Assembly (NCBI GenBank): GCA_003344405.1
Contig: NOWV01000046.1
Coordinates: forward strand, 124,001 to 188,000
Source: Trichoplax sp. H2
Taxonomy: Eukaryota > Placozoa > Uniplacotomia > Trichoplacea
Reading direction: 5' to 3'
Length of the DNA stretch: 64,000 nt
Part shown: piece after piece, positions 38,978 through 52,280 of the stretch
How the letters are laid out: the number at the start of each line of letters is the position of its first letter
Numbering within the stretch: the first letter of the stretch is position 1
Notes under the pieces: model-generated
Databases searched by the model: none
What the model was told of the DNA's origin: nothing
Seen by the model: the letters and a program-made list of their open reading frames with translations, nothing else
Made by a program: the position numbers and the translations under genes

Positions 38978-40278
38978 CCGCTGCAGATTTTGGAGGCAAT
39001 GGGAGGGAGATGCAGACTCGGATGCGATCTACTTTCTCTACAGACAGAAATAGAAGTAAGGTGCAATAGCTTTTAGCTTTTATGACCATTGCTGTCGTAG
39101 GCCATCCATCGGTAAAGGTTAGTTAACTAATAAACCACTGACGTCAGGATTGGAAGTGGAATTGTCACACGTGTCGGTCAGTCCTTCAAATTCTATACTG
39201 TAGTATACAATCGGATTATTTTCCATGTCTCACCTTGGTTCAAAAATCCAAGTTGTACATTGTGTACAAGTGAGTACAGTATGATTCAGTCAATGGTGGT
39301 ACTTTACCGTATCATACCGTGGACCCAATTGGTCAGTGAATTGACTGCTGGTGTAGTCCATGTTTGGACCACTATCGTAGAGGACAACCTACAAAATGGT
39401 CCCATATAGTCCATGACGGTACCGTCCTCATGTGACTGGGATACTGTATGTTGACTGGACTACGTGTCCATCAAGTGACTGAGTTGACATGGTGCAGTCA
39501 GTTCCAGTAATGACGTACGGTACAGTAACACGACCGTTTACATGTCACTGCCTTGGCAACTTCAACCTCTCCTGCTACTTCAACCAGGCCAAGCGCGTTC
39601 CATTGAATGCTAGTCTCTGCAAATTTTCAAAATGGATCATAAAGGCAAGAAAAGTAGCCATCAACAGTCATTGCAGCTTGATTCTGCCAAGATAGATAAA
39701 TGCACTGATGATAGGTAATGGTCATATTATAGCAGAAGTTCAATTGTAATTTCATAGTTCACTTTTAGCCTTGTTTAAAGATCGAAAATGAGCATTCAAT
39801 ACAACCTTTCCTACCAATGATTGGACTTGTTCAATCCGTAGTAAGCGTACTTAATGGACCCTATTGACACAGTAGGATGTCAAATGGTCCTCCATTTGAT
39901 AGCATAAGGATATCAATGACGACTTCAGAATTTATATTCCAATTTTAGTTGCATGTTGACTTGATTGTTACAAGCATTAACTTAACTAAATAGTAGTAAA
40001 AGAATTCGTAAGGGAAATGCCGCCGTTGGACGGTACTGTCCTACTAAATCACCTTGTATCGAGGAAAAGGCAATCACCCTATCACTGAGTTGCAAGCACA
40101 TTCTTCAATAAGCCTTCTTAGTGACTACACAAAATGACCTAATCCTATTTCATTGAATAAATAGCTCAACAGTTGCAGTAATGACAAATACATTATCATT
40201 ATTAAGAAAGAGAATAGCTTTGACTAGCCAATGTCTACCTAACTTGTGTTACCAAATACTAAGACTACTCACTATTTG

Positions 40279-43200
40279 ATGATGGATAGCTCCAAACGGG
40301 CTCATAATGAAGCCAAGAATGATATTAAAGATGAAAATGATGAAGCTACAAGCCAAAAAGACGAGGTATTTCTATCACAATAGAGTATATCAATTTTCTA
40401 TTAAGGTACAATAGCAATAAATACACCAATTTGGCTAACTGATGACAATCATGGTTTGATCTTTTCCATTACATTTTGTGCTGCTATGATTGACATCAAG
40501 TACTTGCAGCCATTGAATAAAGATGGATAGACATACTCACTACGCGTACTCGACAGTCACTACAAGTTTACTCTATTTTTTATCATACTTGTACTCTTTA
40601 TTCATGATAGCCTGCAGACCAGCAAGCACAAACTACTGACTCCAATCTAACGGATGAAAACGAAGAGAATAAGAAAGTAGACGAAGTAAGTCTTCACCCA
40701 AAACATGGACTTAGAGGTCTATCTAATTTAGTTCAAGTAAATTAGTGAAGTTGACCAAACTAGCCGATCTCTATCTCAGTACCACTGCTGTACTAAGACA
40801 GTTTATCATACAGCACAATCACCATTAAACTCTTTATTTAGTGATGACTTGGTATAAGTGCAGCCTACTACGTCACTCTACCCAAAAATAAATAATACTG
40901 CTTTCAATGCATGCTTATACAATAGGCAAAGTTGAACATTACATGTAGTTTAAATTGAAACAGTATTTCAAAGTCTCATGGCAGCTTGAAAAAATAAACC
41001 TGGGATCACTCATGTTCCTAAATTGTTACAAATAAATTAACCAGTCATTGCTAAATAAAGTTAAAAATTGAGATATTATGTACCTTAGAAAAAAGTTTCG
41101 TAATTCAATTAAACCAATTTAACCCTCCTCCATGACATCTTTAAATGTCTGCATTTTCCTAATCATATATATATATAATTTAAAATATTTTACTATTGAT
41201 ACAACATAGAATGGTAGTCAGTTACATAGACTTTCTAGTTTGTACGATTCGTCGGATTAACAGTGATGGATATCGCAATCAATCTTTTGTTTTGTAGCAA
41301 CGTGCTATGCAGCTGGTAAACGAAATCCAGCAAAAGTTAGAATCTAAAATTGCTCAGAGAGAGGAAAATATCAAGTTAGCAGGTTGGATTATCTATATGA
41401 TACAAATAAAATGAAAAAGTTTACATTGGTTTAGCATATATTACTATTGTTTACTATTTCCATTAAACTTTTCAATGATTGTTATCGATCTAATAGGCAT
41501 AGATAGGTTACTATTTACAACGATAATATATCAAAGAGTGATGACATCCTTTAACAATTGACCACAACTTATATTGTAATGTTATGTAGCTTCAGTACTT
41601 ACCAAATTAACTGTAACGATTTTTCCCCAATCAATACTAAGCCACCTAATGTAACATATACAAGACATGAATTTAGCCAAGTATAGCTGGCTTTTATTAA
41701 TGATGGTTGCAAACTAGTAAGATTTTTATTACTAAATATACATATATGCACTATTTTTTTTAGCTAGTAGACCAGAAGAGTCTTTCTTTCGATCGCTGGA
41801 TTCTAGTGTAAAAAGAAATACAACCTTCGTTAAAAAACTGGTTTGTAAATCAATTCTATCTTAAATACTATAGCCTTTTGTAATGAAAGAAATCCTTGTA
41901 ACTGTACCGTCCAAGCGCGTCAATCATGCTAAACACTAATGAAGAATATCTAAAATACATTGCACACCATTGTATCACTTAGCTTTTCGTCTTTATTTTT
42001 AAATTAGCGCACACTTAGTGATCAGCAACGTGACTCTATCTTTAAAGATGCACAATCTCTCAATCTCACTAAATACGTACCGGAAGTGGTAAGTTACGCT
42101 TTCTCATCAACGTTGTAAACTTAAACAATTCTACTCCTACTAACTTCACAAAAATGCGCTAATATGTTAGCATAACTTATGATATAATTCTTGGATGTAT
42201 TTTATTGCTCCTGTAATTATTTTAGGTGTCTGCTATTTTAGAAAGTAAAATGAAGGTCGGTAAAATGAATTAAATATACAATAATTATATACTCGTATAT
42301 TCCTTTTTACTACAGTAGATATATTTTACATTTTCCCGTATAGTATCTAGTGATAATGCAATCAGATCAATAACTAAGTAAGGCTTATTAGTATGATCTA
42401 CACTGCTATAATTTTTAGCTATCCGATGTTTCCTGCGCTATTCAAATTTGTTGTTTGATGCACCAACGTTATTCTGAATTCGCCACTCTATTGCTGAAAG
42501 GAATGCAATCAAGCTTCACCGAAACTAAGGACGATGATAAATCAGTTAAGATCGCTCGCTATCGAGTCACTTTACGACTACTAGGCGAGGTAAATTGCAA
42601 TCTTTGCCGAGATAGCTTTTAATGTATCCACAGCATAGAGTTTCTATTACTTTGCTTACAGCTGTGTTATGTTATTATATAAATTATTTAGCCCATCTTA
42701 ATAAGCTAAAATTTTTAAATAATCACCTTGAAGCTGATAATTATCGGAGTATTCAATGAAAGTACAAACGGTACCGATATCTTGCATTCTGCCTTCTCTG
42801 GTATAATTACAATTGACAAGGTCAGATTCATAAAAATTATCTATGCAACGCTTAAAGGTCTTTTCAGAATATAATTTACCCTTTTTCAATGTTACTACAG
42901 GCCACCTTTGATTATTTACCGGTAGTAATTAGTTTCTGTCGCCATTTTTGCGAAGACTTTTTTGGAATAACTCCAAGAAAGAACCGGTATGTTTATAGAC
43001 ATAATATTTTCTATTATCGCACCACTATGTAATCTAATACCCTGCCTACTATTTTCGAATACCGAAGGCTGTTAATAGAGAAATTCAACTTTCAAGCTCC
43101 AGCTAGTAAAGTAAAACATTCATTATACCATTATACCATCTGTGCTATAACATTATTATTCAGTGACGATAAACTACTGCATTTAGATCATATCGGACAA

Positions 43201-46200
43201 CAAAAAGAAGCAATTCCGTTTGGTAGTTTTTGATTATCATGCTGCGCTAGTCAAATATCTGGAGAAACAGCATAAAGAAATACAGAGAATGACACGGCAG
43301 AACTTGAAGATATTGCATGTATATCTTTATACTTCATGGTTTATGATCGTACGTTTCTAGAGATTAGCTAATGACTTCAAATATTAAAATCTATCAGACA
43401 AAAGGAGAGTTGAATGAAGAAAGAAAGGAAAATTTGGAAAAGTCGAAGAAATCATTTGAGAAATTGCATGTTCATACGGGAACAATATCGGTATGTCTAT
43501 CTATCTGATTGATATTAAAAGATAAAAGGAATTATCCCTTAATTATTAATACTCCTGCTACCTTTTCGAATATTAGGATATTTTAGATTTAGATATGCCA
43601 GATCTTCCTCAAGACGGTACAAGTGACCTATATAAATGCTTTAACACTTAAAATATGTAAAGATAATGAAGCATGAAATTGAACTTAAACTGAATATAGA
43701 GTGCACATGATATTTTTAGAGCAACTAGAAGAAGCTGAATCTTTCGGAATTTCCCTTTACTGCCCCTTTCCAGCTTCAGAGGTAATTTTATTAACTTAAT
43801 TTTTTGGTTGCTTTAAATGGAAATAACTCGAAAATATTGTCACAAATTAAATAAATAGAAATCGATTGCTTTTTCGTACTAAAAATTCAAATTGTATTTA
43901 TAGATCATGTAGTAAATAAATATATTTATTTTGCTTTCTGATTAGCTTAATGGCGATTATCTTTGGGAAGATGAAGAGACTAGATCGTTTTATGAAAATC
44001 TAAAGGACTTGAAAACTCTTATGCCAGCGGTAATGGCTATAAATTTAATATATGCATATCAATCTTCCTTCTTACGTGTATTTCGTCTAGCCTAGTGCAA
44101 ATTATGCTATCAATCAGATTTTAACTGGTATTTGATCCCTATTTACATCATAAACATATGTCAGATCTTATTCAAAGAGTCTGAATCTTCAGGAGATACA
44201 AGTGCCGAATCAAATGAAGCTAACTTTATCCAAAGTATTGCAACAGGTTCCGTATAATTTCGCACCGATAGTTTTCAGTACGATTTTTATTAAAATTGGT
44301 ACATTAACAGAAAGAAAACATTTCTAAAATTTCAATTGTAATCGATAGACAACATCAAACTAGAAACGATTGATGAAATCAGTGAAAGCATTGAAAATTT
44401 AGGCATTCAGGATGGTAAACAATTACAGTTATTATATCAATTCAAATATTAACAATTTATAACGAGCGTATAATTGTGATACATACTAATATGGTAAATT
44501 TTAACCTCACGATAAAAAATTAAATTTGTATCTACAGAGTTGAAAGATAACAACCCAGAAACTTCTGATGAATCAAAGGTGGACGAATCAATGACTAGTC
44601 TTTTCGATACCTATCTGCGCCAACTTGCGACATGTAGAAATCGAGACTTTATTGATGAAGTAAGTTTGTTACCTTTTTCAAGCTATTAATTATCGATAAT
44701 GCTAAAAGTTCCTTAATAAATTACAGGCAGCAACAGAATTTATTACTAACTTTAATACAAAAGGCAACAGGAAAGCCTTAGTACGCTCATTGTTTAATGT
44801 TCCAAGGACAAGGTCAGTGTGCTACTGTACTTATTTGTATTTATTTTTAACATTCCTTCATAGCTTGAATAAATCATATTTTACGCCAAATCTAATTAAT
44901 AGACTGGACTTACTACCATTCTATGCAAGATTAGTAGCAACTCTAACTGCATGCTTTTCAGAGATTGGTCCATCTCTTAATGTAATGCTTATGAAAGATT
45001 TTATGTATCGGGTAAGTAACTTGCTATATCCATTTTATCTGTATATATGTACGCATCATTTAATTGACATGTGACACCCAAAATAGGTTAGGAAAAAAGA
45101 TCAGATACATCTGGAAGAAAAGATAAAGGCTGCCCGTTTTATCGGTATAGCATGTTGTATCTATGATATTTTTCTTGTATCAAAACCAAATAGCTTCACC
45201 ATGATAAAAAGACCTTATCAATGTTTAAATAAAAGTGTAGTAATCGATATCAGTGATTGCTTTACCACATATATTCGTAATGTTTGTAATAGGTGAATTA
45301 ACAAAGTTTAGAATCATTTCTAAGGATGAAGCCCTACTTTGTTTGAAAGTATATAAAATTAATTTTTATGATAAAGTGAAAACTGCTCTCTATCTACCTT
45401 GTCAAATCCTTTTCAACAAACTATGGTACTTATATTCTAGCACTTGCTTTCGGTATAACACCTATGAAATGGTTTTTATTTAGGTGGCTTTAAATAATTT
45501 TACTCACCATGTTATTGATATGGCCTGCTGTTTACTGGAAACTTGTGGACGCTTTCTCTTGCGAAATCCTGATTCTCACATTCGAACTAAAAATCTACTG
45601 GTAAAGATACAATTTTATGTTGAACTGGAAACTTTATTTTAACAATAAATCTATTATAGGAAACAATGATGAGAATTAAATCAGCACGCCATTTAGAAGA
45701 GCGTTATGTAATTATGATTGAAAACGCTTACTACCATTGCTTGCCCCCCGAAGATGTTACGGTAATTCTACTTATATCCCATAGATGTTATTATTAGCTC
45801 ATTTTAGATTATGAAATTCCGAAGGCATCGACCGCTAACTGTTAACATTTTAATAAAGGAAAAAGTGGAGGTTCGAACTCCATTACAAGAATATATAAGA
45901 AGACTTGTGATCAAACATCTGATTACTACAAACGTCGAAAAGGTGACTTCTTTCACACGTATTCTTAGCAATCCGTTAAATCTGATAAGATTTAAATATA
46001 TCGAGACCTCTAACGTTTGTATAATTAATTAATTAATACTATAGATTTTACGACAGTTTCGAAAACTATCATGGAATAATCAAGAAATAGCGGACTATGC
46101 AATAAAATTCTTATCGTCGCCTTGGTATATAAAATATAATAATATCCACAACCTAGCTAATCTGCTGTCCGGTCTTGCGGAATATAGGGTATACAATATA

Positions 46201-48518
46201 CAATATCTATAGTCCATAGTGGGTTATGTATAAGTGTTAATGTCTGATAGTATCTAAATAAAGTTCAATTACATTGTATGATAATCTAATAGGAAGATGT
46301 TGCGGTAATGGTTGTTGACAATATCATGGAGGAAATTAGGCTGGGTTTAGAGGTGAATCTATTCATTAAGAATACAGATATAATGATTAGCCCTAGTTAC
46401 ATTATTGACTCAATTTTCTTGACAGATTAATGCGATGAAATTAAATCAAAGGCGCATCGCTACTATCAAATACCTGGGAGAATTATATAATTACCAAATG
46501 ATTGAAGCCGATGTTATTTTCAACACTCTCTATTCCCTAATCACTTTTGGATTGCTTAAAGACCACAGCTCTAATGATATCGATCCTCCAGATAATTTTG
46601 TACGATTGCGATTAGTTTCTGTTTTGTTGGATACGTGTGGAGAATTCTTCGATAGAGGATTTAAGAAGAGTAGACTTGATTGCTTTCTTGTATATGTACA
46701 GGTATATATCTCACGAATAGCTTGTTCCAATTTCAATGATCATTCTAATCTAAACTATACACTCTATATCAGCATTATTTTTGGCAAAAGAAGAGCAATG
46801 TTTACTGGGAGACGCAAACGTTTCCAATAGAAATAGAGAATTTACTATTAGACTTATTGGACTCCTTACGTCCAAAACTGAAACCGTGTAATAATCTGAC
46901 GGAGGCGAAAGGAGCCATAGAGGAACTAGAGCAAAAGTATCGAGCGGAGCTGAGTAAGATTTAAACTTTCTTTTAGATGGAATAAATAAATATGCAATAA
47001 AAATCAAAATTCGGTATACTGTAGTTTGCTCCTTATTGTATCTTTATCAACTAATAATAACGTAGACTTAGAAGATCAACACCGTCAACGACATACATCT
47101 TCGGGCTCTCAATCTCACGATACACCTACTCAAGATGATGCAGAAGGGCAAGATGTTGACATTGCTGAAGAACTAGAGGCTGATGATACTGATGCTCATA
47201 AATCACAATCCGATACAGAAGATGTTTTGTTTGACGACAGGGATGAAATAGCTGAAGGAGAAAATGAAGACGTATGTTCATTTAGACACCAGTGTTATTA
47301 AGTATTATAACTTGTCCTATACAAATTAATTAATATCCGGTACTGATATTTTTTATTATGACAGGATGACTACATAAATGATACGAAAGTTGATACGAAT
47401 GTAGAAGATGATGAAGTACGCCTTTGCTAGCATCGTCTATAATTTTAAAACTCTGTCAACAGTCTTAATCTTGGTAACAATTATTATGATAAAATTTTAG
47501 GTTACTATACTTTCTGGTGGTCTGAAAGCGATGCCTTGTGAGGAAGACGACGATTTTCAGAAAGAATATGAGAAGGCATTAGCAGACGATTTACTGGTGA
47601 GATACTTTTACTTATACGCGATGTTCTCGATCTTACTGTACGTGTTGAAATGATTCTTCAGTGAAATGTCGATATATTTATTCGACACCTTTGACTTTTA
47701 AATTACAGTTTTTATCGTCGTTATTTTAATCCTAAAATTATCTTATTTACAAGACACGACGTCAACATGGTCCTAAAGTTCCATCTTTGGATGCTCCATT
47801 GCCTTTCAATAGAGTAACTAAAATAGGTATTGAAAAATGTTCGTTGTTAGTGGTGCTGCGTACTGTATTCTGAAGATATGTAATTTTAGTGTGAGCTTTA
47901 TTTCTAACATTTATTTCAACGTAGGCGAAAATCTCCAAACTGACGATATAAATTTCGTTTTATTGACTCGTAAGTCGAATAAGCTACAGGTTCGTATAAT
48001 AATGCATATGAACATTTATGAGCAAGTAATTGTGATGAATTCACAACTGTCATATGTAAGTGATGTAATGGTTTACTTATTTCTCCTCCTACGACGTACT
48101 ATGTATACGTAAACATTATAGTATAAGGAAGTTAATATTCCGGTATCAGATGCTGTAGCTGCTAACATTCGAGAAAAGATTGCTCAAGAAAAAGCTGACA
48201 AAGAAGAGATGAAACGACTTGTTTTAAGTCATGATAAACGTCAACAAGAAGAGTCCTTTAACGGTAACTAGGGCTATGCGACTCCTATAGCATTAAATTC
48301 AAATTGTTAATAATAGGGGTTATAATTATTATTATTGTATTCGAATTATATCGATTACCTACTTAGATGAAATGATATCGCAGCAAGACTTACAACAACG
48401 TCAAAGCAAGAGTAGTAAGCGAGCAAATCGTAACGATGGTCAAAAGCGCACAAGAGCCCTAGGAGATAACCCTGATTTTTACTACATTACTAAAGGAGCA
48501 AGGGGTAGACCACATTGA
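40279..48518 (+). CDS. UPF2: UPF2, nonsense-mediated mRNA decay regulator (complete, ~36 exons)
   Basis: Scaffold that links UPF1 to UPF3 and the exon junction complex in NMD. The start is MMDSSKRAHNEAKN at 40279 (a second ATG follows at 40282). Exons include 40279-40365, 40623-40685, 41298-41382, 41764-41840, 42008-42088, ~42227-42256, ~42418-42591, 42734-42820, 42901-42986, 43068-43110 and 43187-43318, continuing to the stop at 48516-48518. Conserved blocks are RNTTFVKKLRTLSDQQRD and VVISFCRHFCEDFFGI (first MIF4G), MPDLPQD, LDLLPFYARLVATLTACFSE (second MIF4G) and IKYLGELYNYQMIEADVIFN with LDTCGEFFDRG (third MIF4G, the UPF3-binding domain). An acidic linker comes next, then the C-terminal UPF1-binding part ending TKGARGRPH. 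Summed length is ~1,200 residues versus 1,272 in human. No break was seen. Confidence 0.95.
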
Positions 48519-48698
48519 GACTGTTAGTGTTAAAATCCTTTCATCAATCTTTCATTGATCAATCTAAATCAACCAGATTCTTTCGATGCTATTCTTGTTA
48601 TCCCAGTTCTTTCACTCCCGCTGTACATTTCACAAATATGACATTGTACATTATTTACAGATGTATTTTGAAACTGCAATAAGTATTAATTGATTGTC

Positions 48699-48704
48699 AA
48701 TAAA
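48699..48704 (+). terminator. Polyadenylation signal for UPF2
   Basis: AATAAA lies 181 bases past the UPF2 stop in an AT-rich stretch, and a GT-containing segment follows. It is the first canonical hexamer on this strand after the stop that I noticed. Use is inferred. Confidence 0.5.
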
Positions 48705-48835
48705 ATACACAGTGCGAGTATGTAACATACCTACAAGAAGATGTAATTTGACGGAAATCTATTTTATCAACGTTCATTTCGGAAAACATAACTGTTTATT
48801 TAATATTATTATTAACTCGAAACTGTAGTCAAGCA

Positions 48836-48841
48836 TTTATT
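48836..48841 (-). terminator. Polyadenylation signal for SUCLG2-type gene
   Basis: AATAAA on the minus strand, about 140 bases past the stop at 48983. Another copy is at 48795-48800. Which one is used cannot be told from sequence. Confidence 0.4.
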
Positions 48842-48982
48842 TATGTTGGTGAGAAGATGCTTTAATCATCTTTAAATGGCTTAAATCATTCTCTATCAAT
48901 CCAATAAGCAAAACAATAAAATTTGTATATAAGGAGCTATTACAAAGTGTCTGCACGAAATCATTACTAACAGCTAAAAATC

Positions 48983-51900
48983 TTATTGAATGCTAGCTAC
49001 GGCTTTCTTTGCTGCATCTTCAAAGTCATCAGCGGGTGTAATATTAAGACCACTTTCAAGCAATATTTTTCTTGCTTCATCAACATTAGTGCCTAAAGTA
49101 ATAGATAGTATCAGTAAAAGATACAGTATACGTGTTACCTATGATTGCTAAGCAATACATAAACATTCACAATTATATTACCTTCCAAACGAGCAATAAC
49201 GGGTAAGTTGAGGTTCATTCCACGCGCTGCTTTAGTAATTCCATTAGCAATTGTTGCACAGTTGACAATACCACCGAAAATATTCACTAAGATTGATTTA
49301 ACCTAGATTTGATTGACGTAAATTATCACAATTAAAGTAATGATCATAATACAATATTGTTTGCTGTAAGATCATGTCATACATCTTGATTATTACGCTT
49401 TAAAACTTACAGCTTTGTCAGAGCTAACAAGATTGAAAGCGTCATAAACTTGTTGTTCGGTGACTCCACCACCAACGTCTAAAAAGTTGGCAGGTTCTCC
49501 ACCATGCAATTTAACAATATCCATAGTTGCCATAGCAAGTCCAGCTCCATTAACTAAATTTATAAATACAAATATACAAGTTATAAATACTGCATATATT
49601 GCAATCCTAATTTAGTACATAGATTATTATCATAAAAGTTGAATTCTATCAATGTAATTTTGGTATACCTAAGCATGCGATATTTCCATCTAAACCGATA
49701 TAGTTAAGATTCGATTTTGCTGCTGCAATTTCTCGTGCATCACTCTCGGAAAGATCTTCCATTGCAAATACATCCTTTTGGCGATATTTGGCGCTGTCAT
49801 CAAAGTTTATTTTGGCATCGAAGCATACCACTAGCCAAAATAATGGTAACGAAAAGTATCGTACATTAAGTATATTGTGTCCCATACATAATTGGGTTAA
49901 TATGTAATCCAATATATTCAATAGAACGGCCTTGTCATTAACGATTATAAATATCAAACTTACCCCTTCCGTCAGTAGTCTCTCCAAATGGATTTATTTC
50001 AACTTGTGAAGCATCAACGGACAAAAACAAATTATATAATCGTTTAATTTGTTCCGCTGCCTATTGCATTAAAATATGGAATAGTATGATATTTTAATAC
50101 AGAATACGTGCCTTAAAATGCAATAAAATGACGTTGAATTTTTATGAATATTCTTACCTCATTCACTTTGCTATCACTAAATTTAAGATTCTTTGCTAAT
50201 TCCAAAGCTTGCTGATCATTGATACCATCCACTATATCAATAGGAACCTAAAATATGTAAAATAAAGTAAATGAAAGTATTGATTGAAAAGTTGAATATT
50301 TCTTTTTTCGTTGCTTTTATTACCTTGTATATTAACTCTGGAGAGTTAGCGGCAACTTCCTCGATATCAACACCTCCAGCTGGACTAGCAACGATAACGG
50401 GTCCATTATAATGTCTATCCATGACGATCGCAAAGTATGTCTCTTTTGAGATATCCAAAGCTTCAGCAATCATCAACTGTAGATAAGTAAAAGGATTAGG
50501 AAGTTATTACAAACGATGTATTAGCGTTATAAAGATAAGAAAATATTATAATCACAAGATTATATAAGTTATAGTGAGACCGTAGCTGAAATCAATAGCT
50601 ACGTACTACAATGAGAGTAGAATATGCCATGCTTGACTACCTTCTTAACAGGAACACCTTCACCAGGTGTTTGCTTAGTTATTAAACGGTATCCTAACAT
50701 TTGGGAAGCAAGATTGCCAATTTCTTCAACATCCTTGGTTAAATGGACGCCTTTTTTTAAGCCGCTAGTGAAATGGCCTTTACCACGTCCACCTGCTAAA
50801 ATCTGTGCCTTGATAACAAACTCATCAACGTCTATATTGTGAATAAAATAATAATTTTATGCTATAACATAAGAAGAAATGGTTGAAAAAGATGGCTTGT
50901 AGCAGAAGTGTAAAATTATTTGGACCTATCAACATGGCCTTCAATTATTGTTCAAAAACGGAGTCATTTCAATGGTGCAACTACTAATTATAATTGCTAT
51001 TATAGGAATTAAACATACAGTATAAGCCAAGTTTTACTTACTCATTTTTTTAGCTAATGCAATTGCTTCATCCGGAGTAGAAGCAATCTCAAATGGTTGT
51101 ACATTAACCATGTGATCTCTCATTAAACCTTTACTCTGATATTCTTGCAAGTTTAGTGACCGACTTTGCAAAACTGATATTGCAGCCTATATAGAAAATA
51201 TCTTGGAGTTAGGAATTTGATATACGCGTACGTGTATGGAAAAGTTCTGTAATCAATAAATACTCAATAGGAAAATCAACAAAAATGCAATTCTAACATT
51301 ATCGTATAACATGCAAAAGTTGTCATCAGTAGCCAGCTATTGAAAGGTAAAGCAATACCGATGTAATCATTCACTAACAGTAAAGTTATATGATTGGGAT
51401 TACCCGTAGCCATGATTGAATAACTACTAGAGTAAAGAGTAGTCCTTAGTCAGGAATACCCATCAATTGTCCATAGCGATTCTACATGTTAGATTGATGG
51501 TTTTAAAGGACAAGTTATGTTTGGATAAGGCATTGATTGAACTGTATATCCGGATATAGGACAGAATCAGAAAATTAATCAGCAATACCATTATTCCAGC
51601 AAGGTACGACTGAGATAGACAACAGTACCGTCTATCACCATTCTACACATGGAGTTGTTTTTCTCACTCCTCTACCCCTCTACCATTGTATCCTAAGTGA
51701 TTTTTCCATCAATCATCGTCTTGTCCTATTAGTCAAGGTATAACATATCGAGTGTAAAATATCCAGTAATATACAGCAATAAGTCGATTCTATGCTGCAT
51801 CGGCTACTGTATCCTACTCTAGTAAAGGACAATTCTTCTTGTACAATGTTAGCTACTGTAAGCATGCAAATCCAATTTTGCATGCATGTAGGCATTTTTT

Positions 51901-52280
51901 TTCACTCCTCTACCCCTGTACCATTCTATCCTGAGCGAGTTTACATCAATCATCGTCTTATGATCATCCTATGAGTCAATGTATAACGAAATGGAGTGCA
52001 AACTATGCAAAAATACATGGCGACAACTGTATTTGATGCAGTACTGAACTATCTTACTCTACCCTAGTAATCCGACATGAACCCATAATGCTTCAATTAA
52101 CGCCAATTGCACCTCCAATCTGAGCTACTCTCAGTAATACAGACCAAAGATGGCATTACAAGTGAAAACGAACAAGTCTTGGTAAATTAAGAGTTTATTT
52201 TCCTACTTTACCGGAGTTAAACGTTGCTTGATGGAAGCAATATGACGTGAAAATCGCGTTATAGACGTAGCAGCCGCCAT
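48983..52280 (-). CDS. SUCLG2: Succinyl-CoA ligase beta subunit, mitochondrial, SUCLG2 (GDP-forming) type
   Basis: TCA-cycle enzyme subunit: with the alpha subunit it converts succinyl-CoA, Pi and NDP to succinate, CoA and NTP in the mitochondrial matrix. Exon 1 (52212-52280) encodes [20 protein letters not shown], an Arg/Lys-rich amphipathic start typical of a mitochondrial presequence. After a ~1 kb intron the exon at ~51045-51188 gives [12 protein letters not shown], then an ATP-grasp region ([20 protein letters not shown]), [16 protein letters not shown], the metal and nucleotide site [55 protein letters not shown], and the end [19 protein letters not shown] before TAA. The blocks look closer to animal SUCLG2 than to SUCLA2, so GDP use is inferred. 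Ten exons or so, no break, and the length fits the ~430-residue family. Confidence 0.93.

Larger units (their letters stand above)
34407..40278. other. Gene-poor interval between HUWE1 and UPF2 (divergent promoters)
   Basis: The two flanking genes start at its edges and run outward, so their promoters should lie at either end. No exon series with family similarity was found. Content: AT-rich unique DNA, scattered TACAGTAC/TACTGTAC motifs, two A-runs near 37190 and 37252, a TACAGTAC-rich cluster at 38.2-38.5 kb and a G-run near 38960. Two short complete frames (35302-35490 plus strand, 62 aa; 37393-37626 minus strand, 77 aa) have no recognised relatives. Confidence 0.6.
48519..48982. other. 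Convergent 3' spacer between UPF2 and SUCLG2
   Basis: Both neighbours end here, leaving about 460 bases for two 3' UTRs. An AATAAA at 48699-48704 fits UPF2. TTTATT (AATAAA on the minus strand) at 48836-48841 and 48795-48800 fits the SUCLG2 gene. If both are used the two transcripts may overlap tail to tail. Confidence 0.6.

Noticed and set aside
42698-42889. Minus-strand frame of 63 residues that looks like an exon with a donor
   Set aside because: The plus strand here carries a UPF2 exon (42734-42820, reads LIIIGVFNESTNG) that joins in phase to LRLLGE before and to ATFDYLPVVISFC after. The minus frame is its shadow.
44790-45483. Plus-strand frames 44790-45074 and 45253-45483 as separate small proteins
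   Set aside because: They are UPF2 exons read through into introns. The parts that match the family (LDLLPFYARLVATL, GELTKFRIISKDEALLCLK) are bounded by good splice sites.
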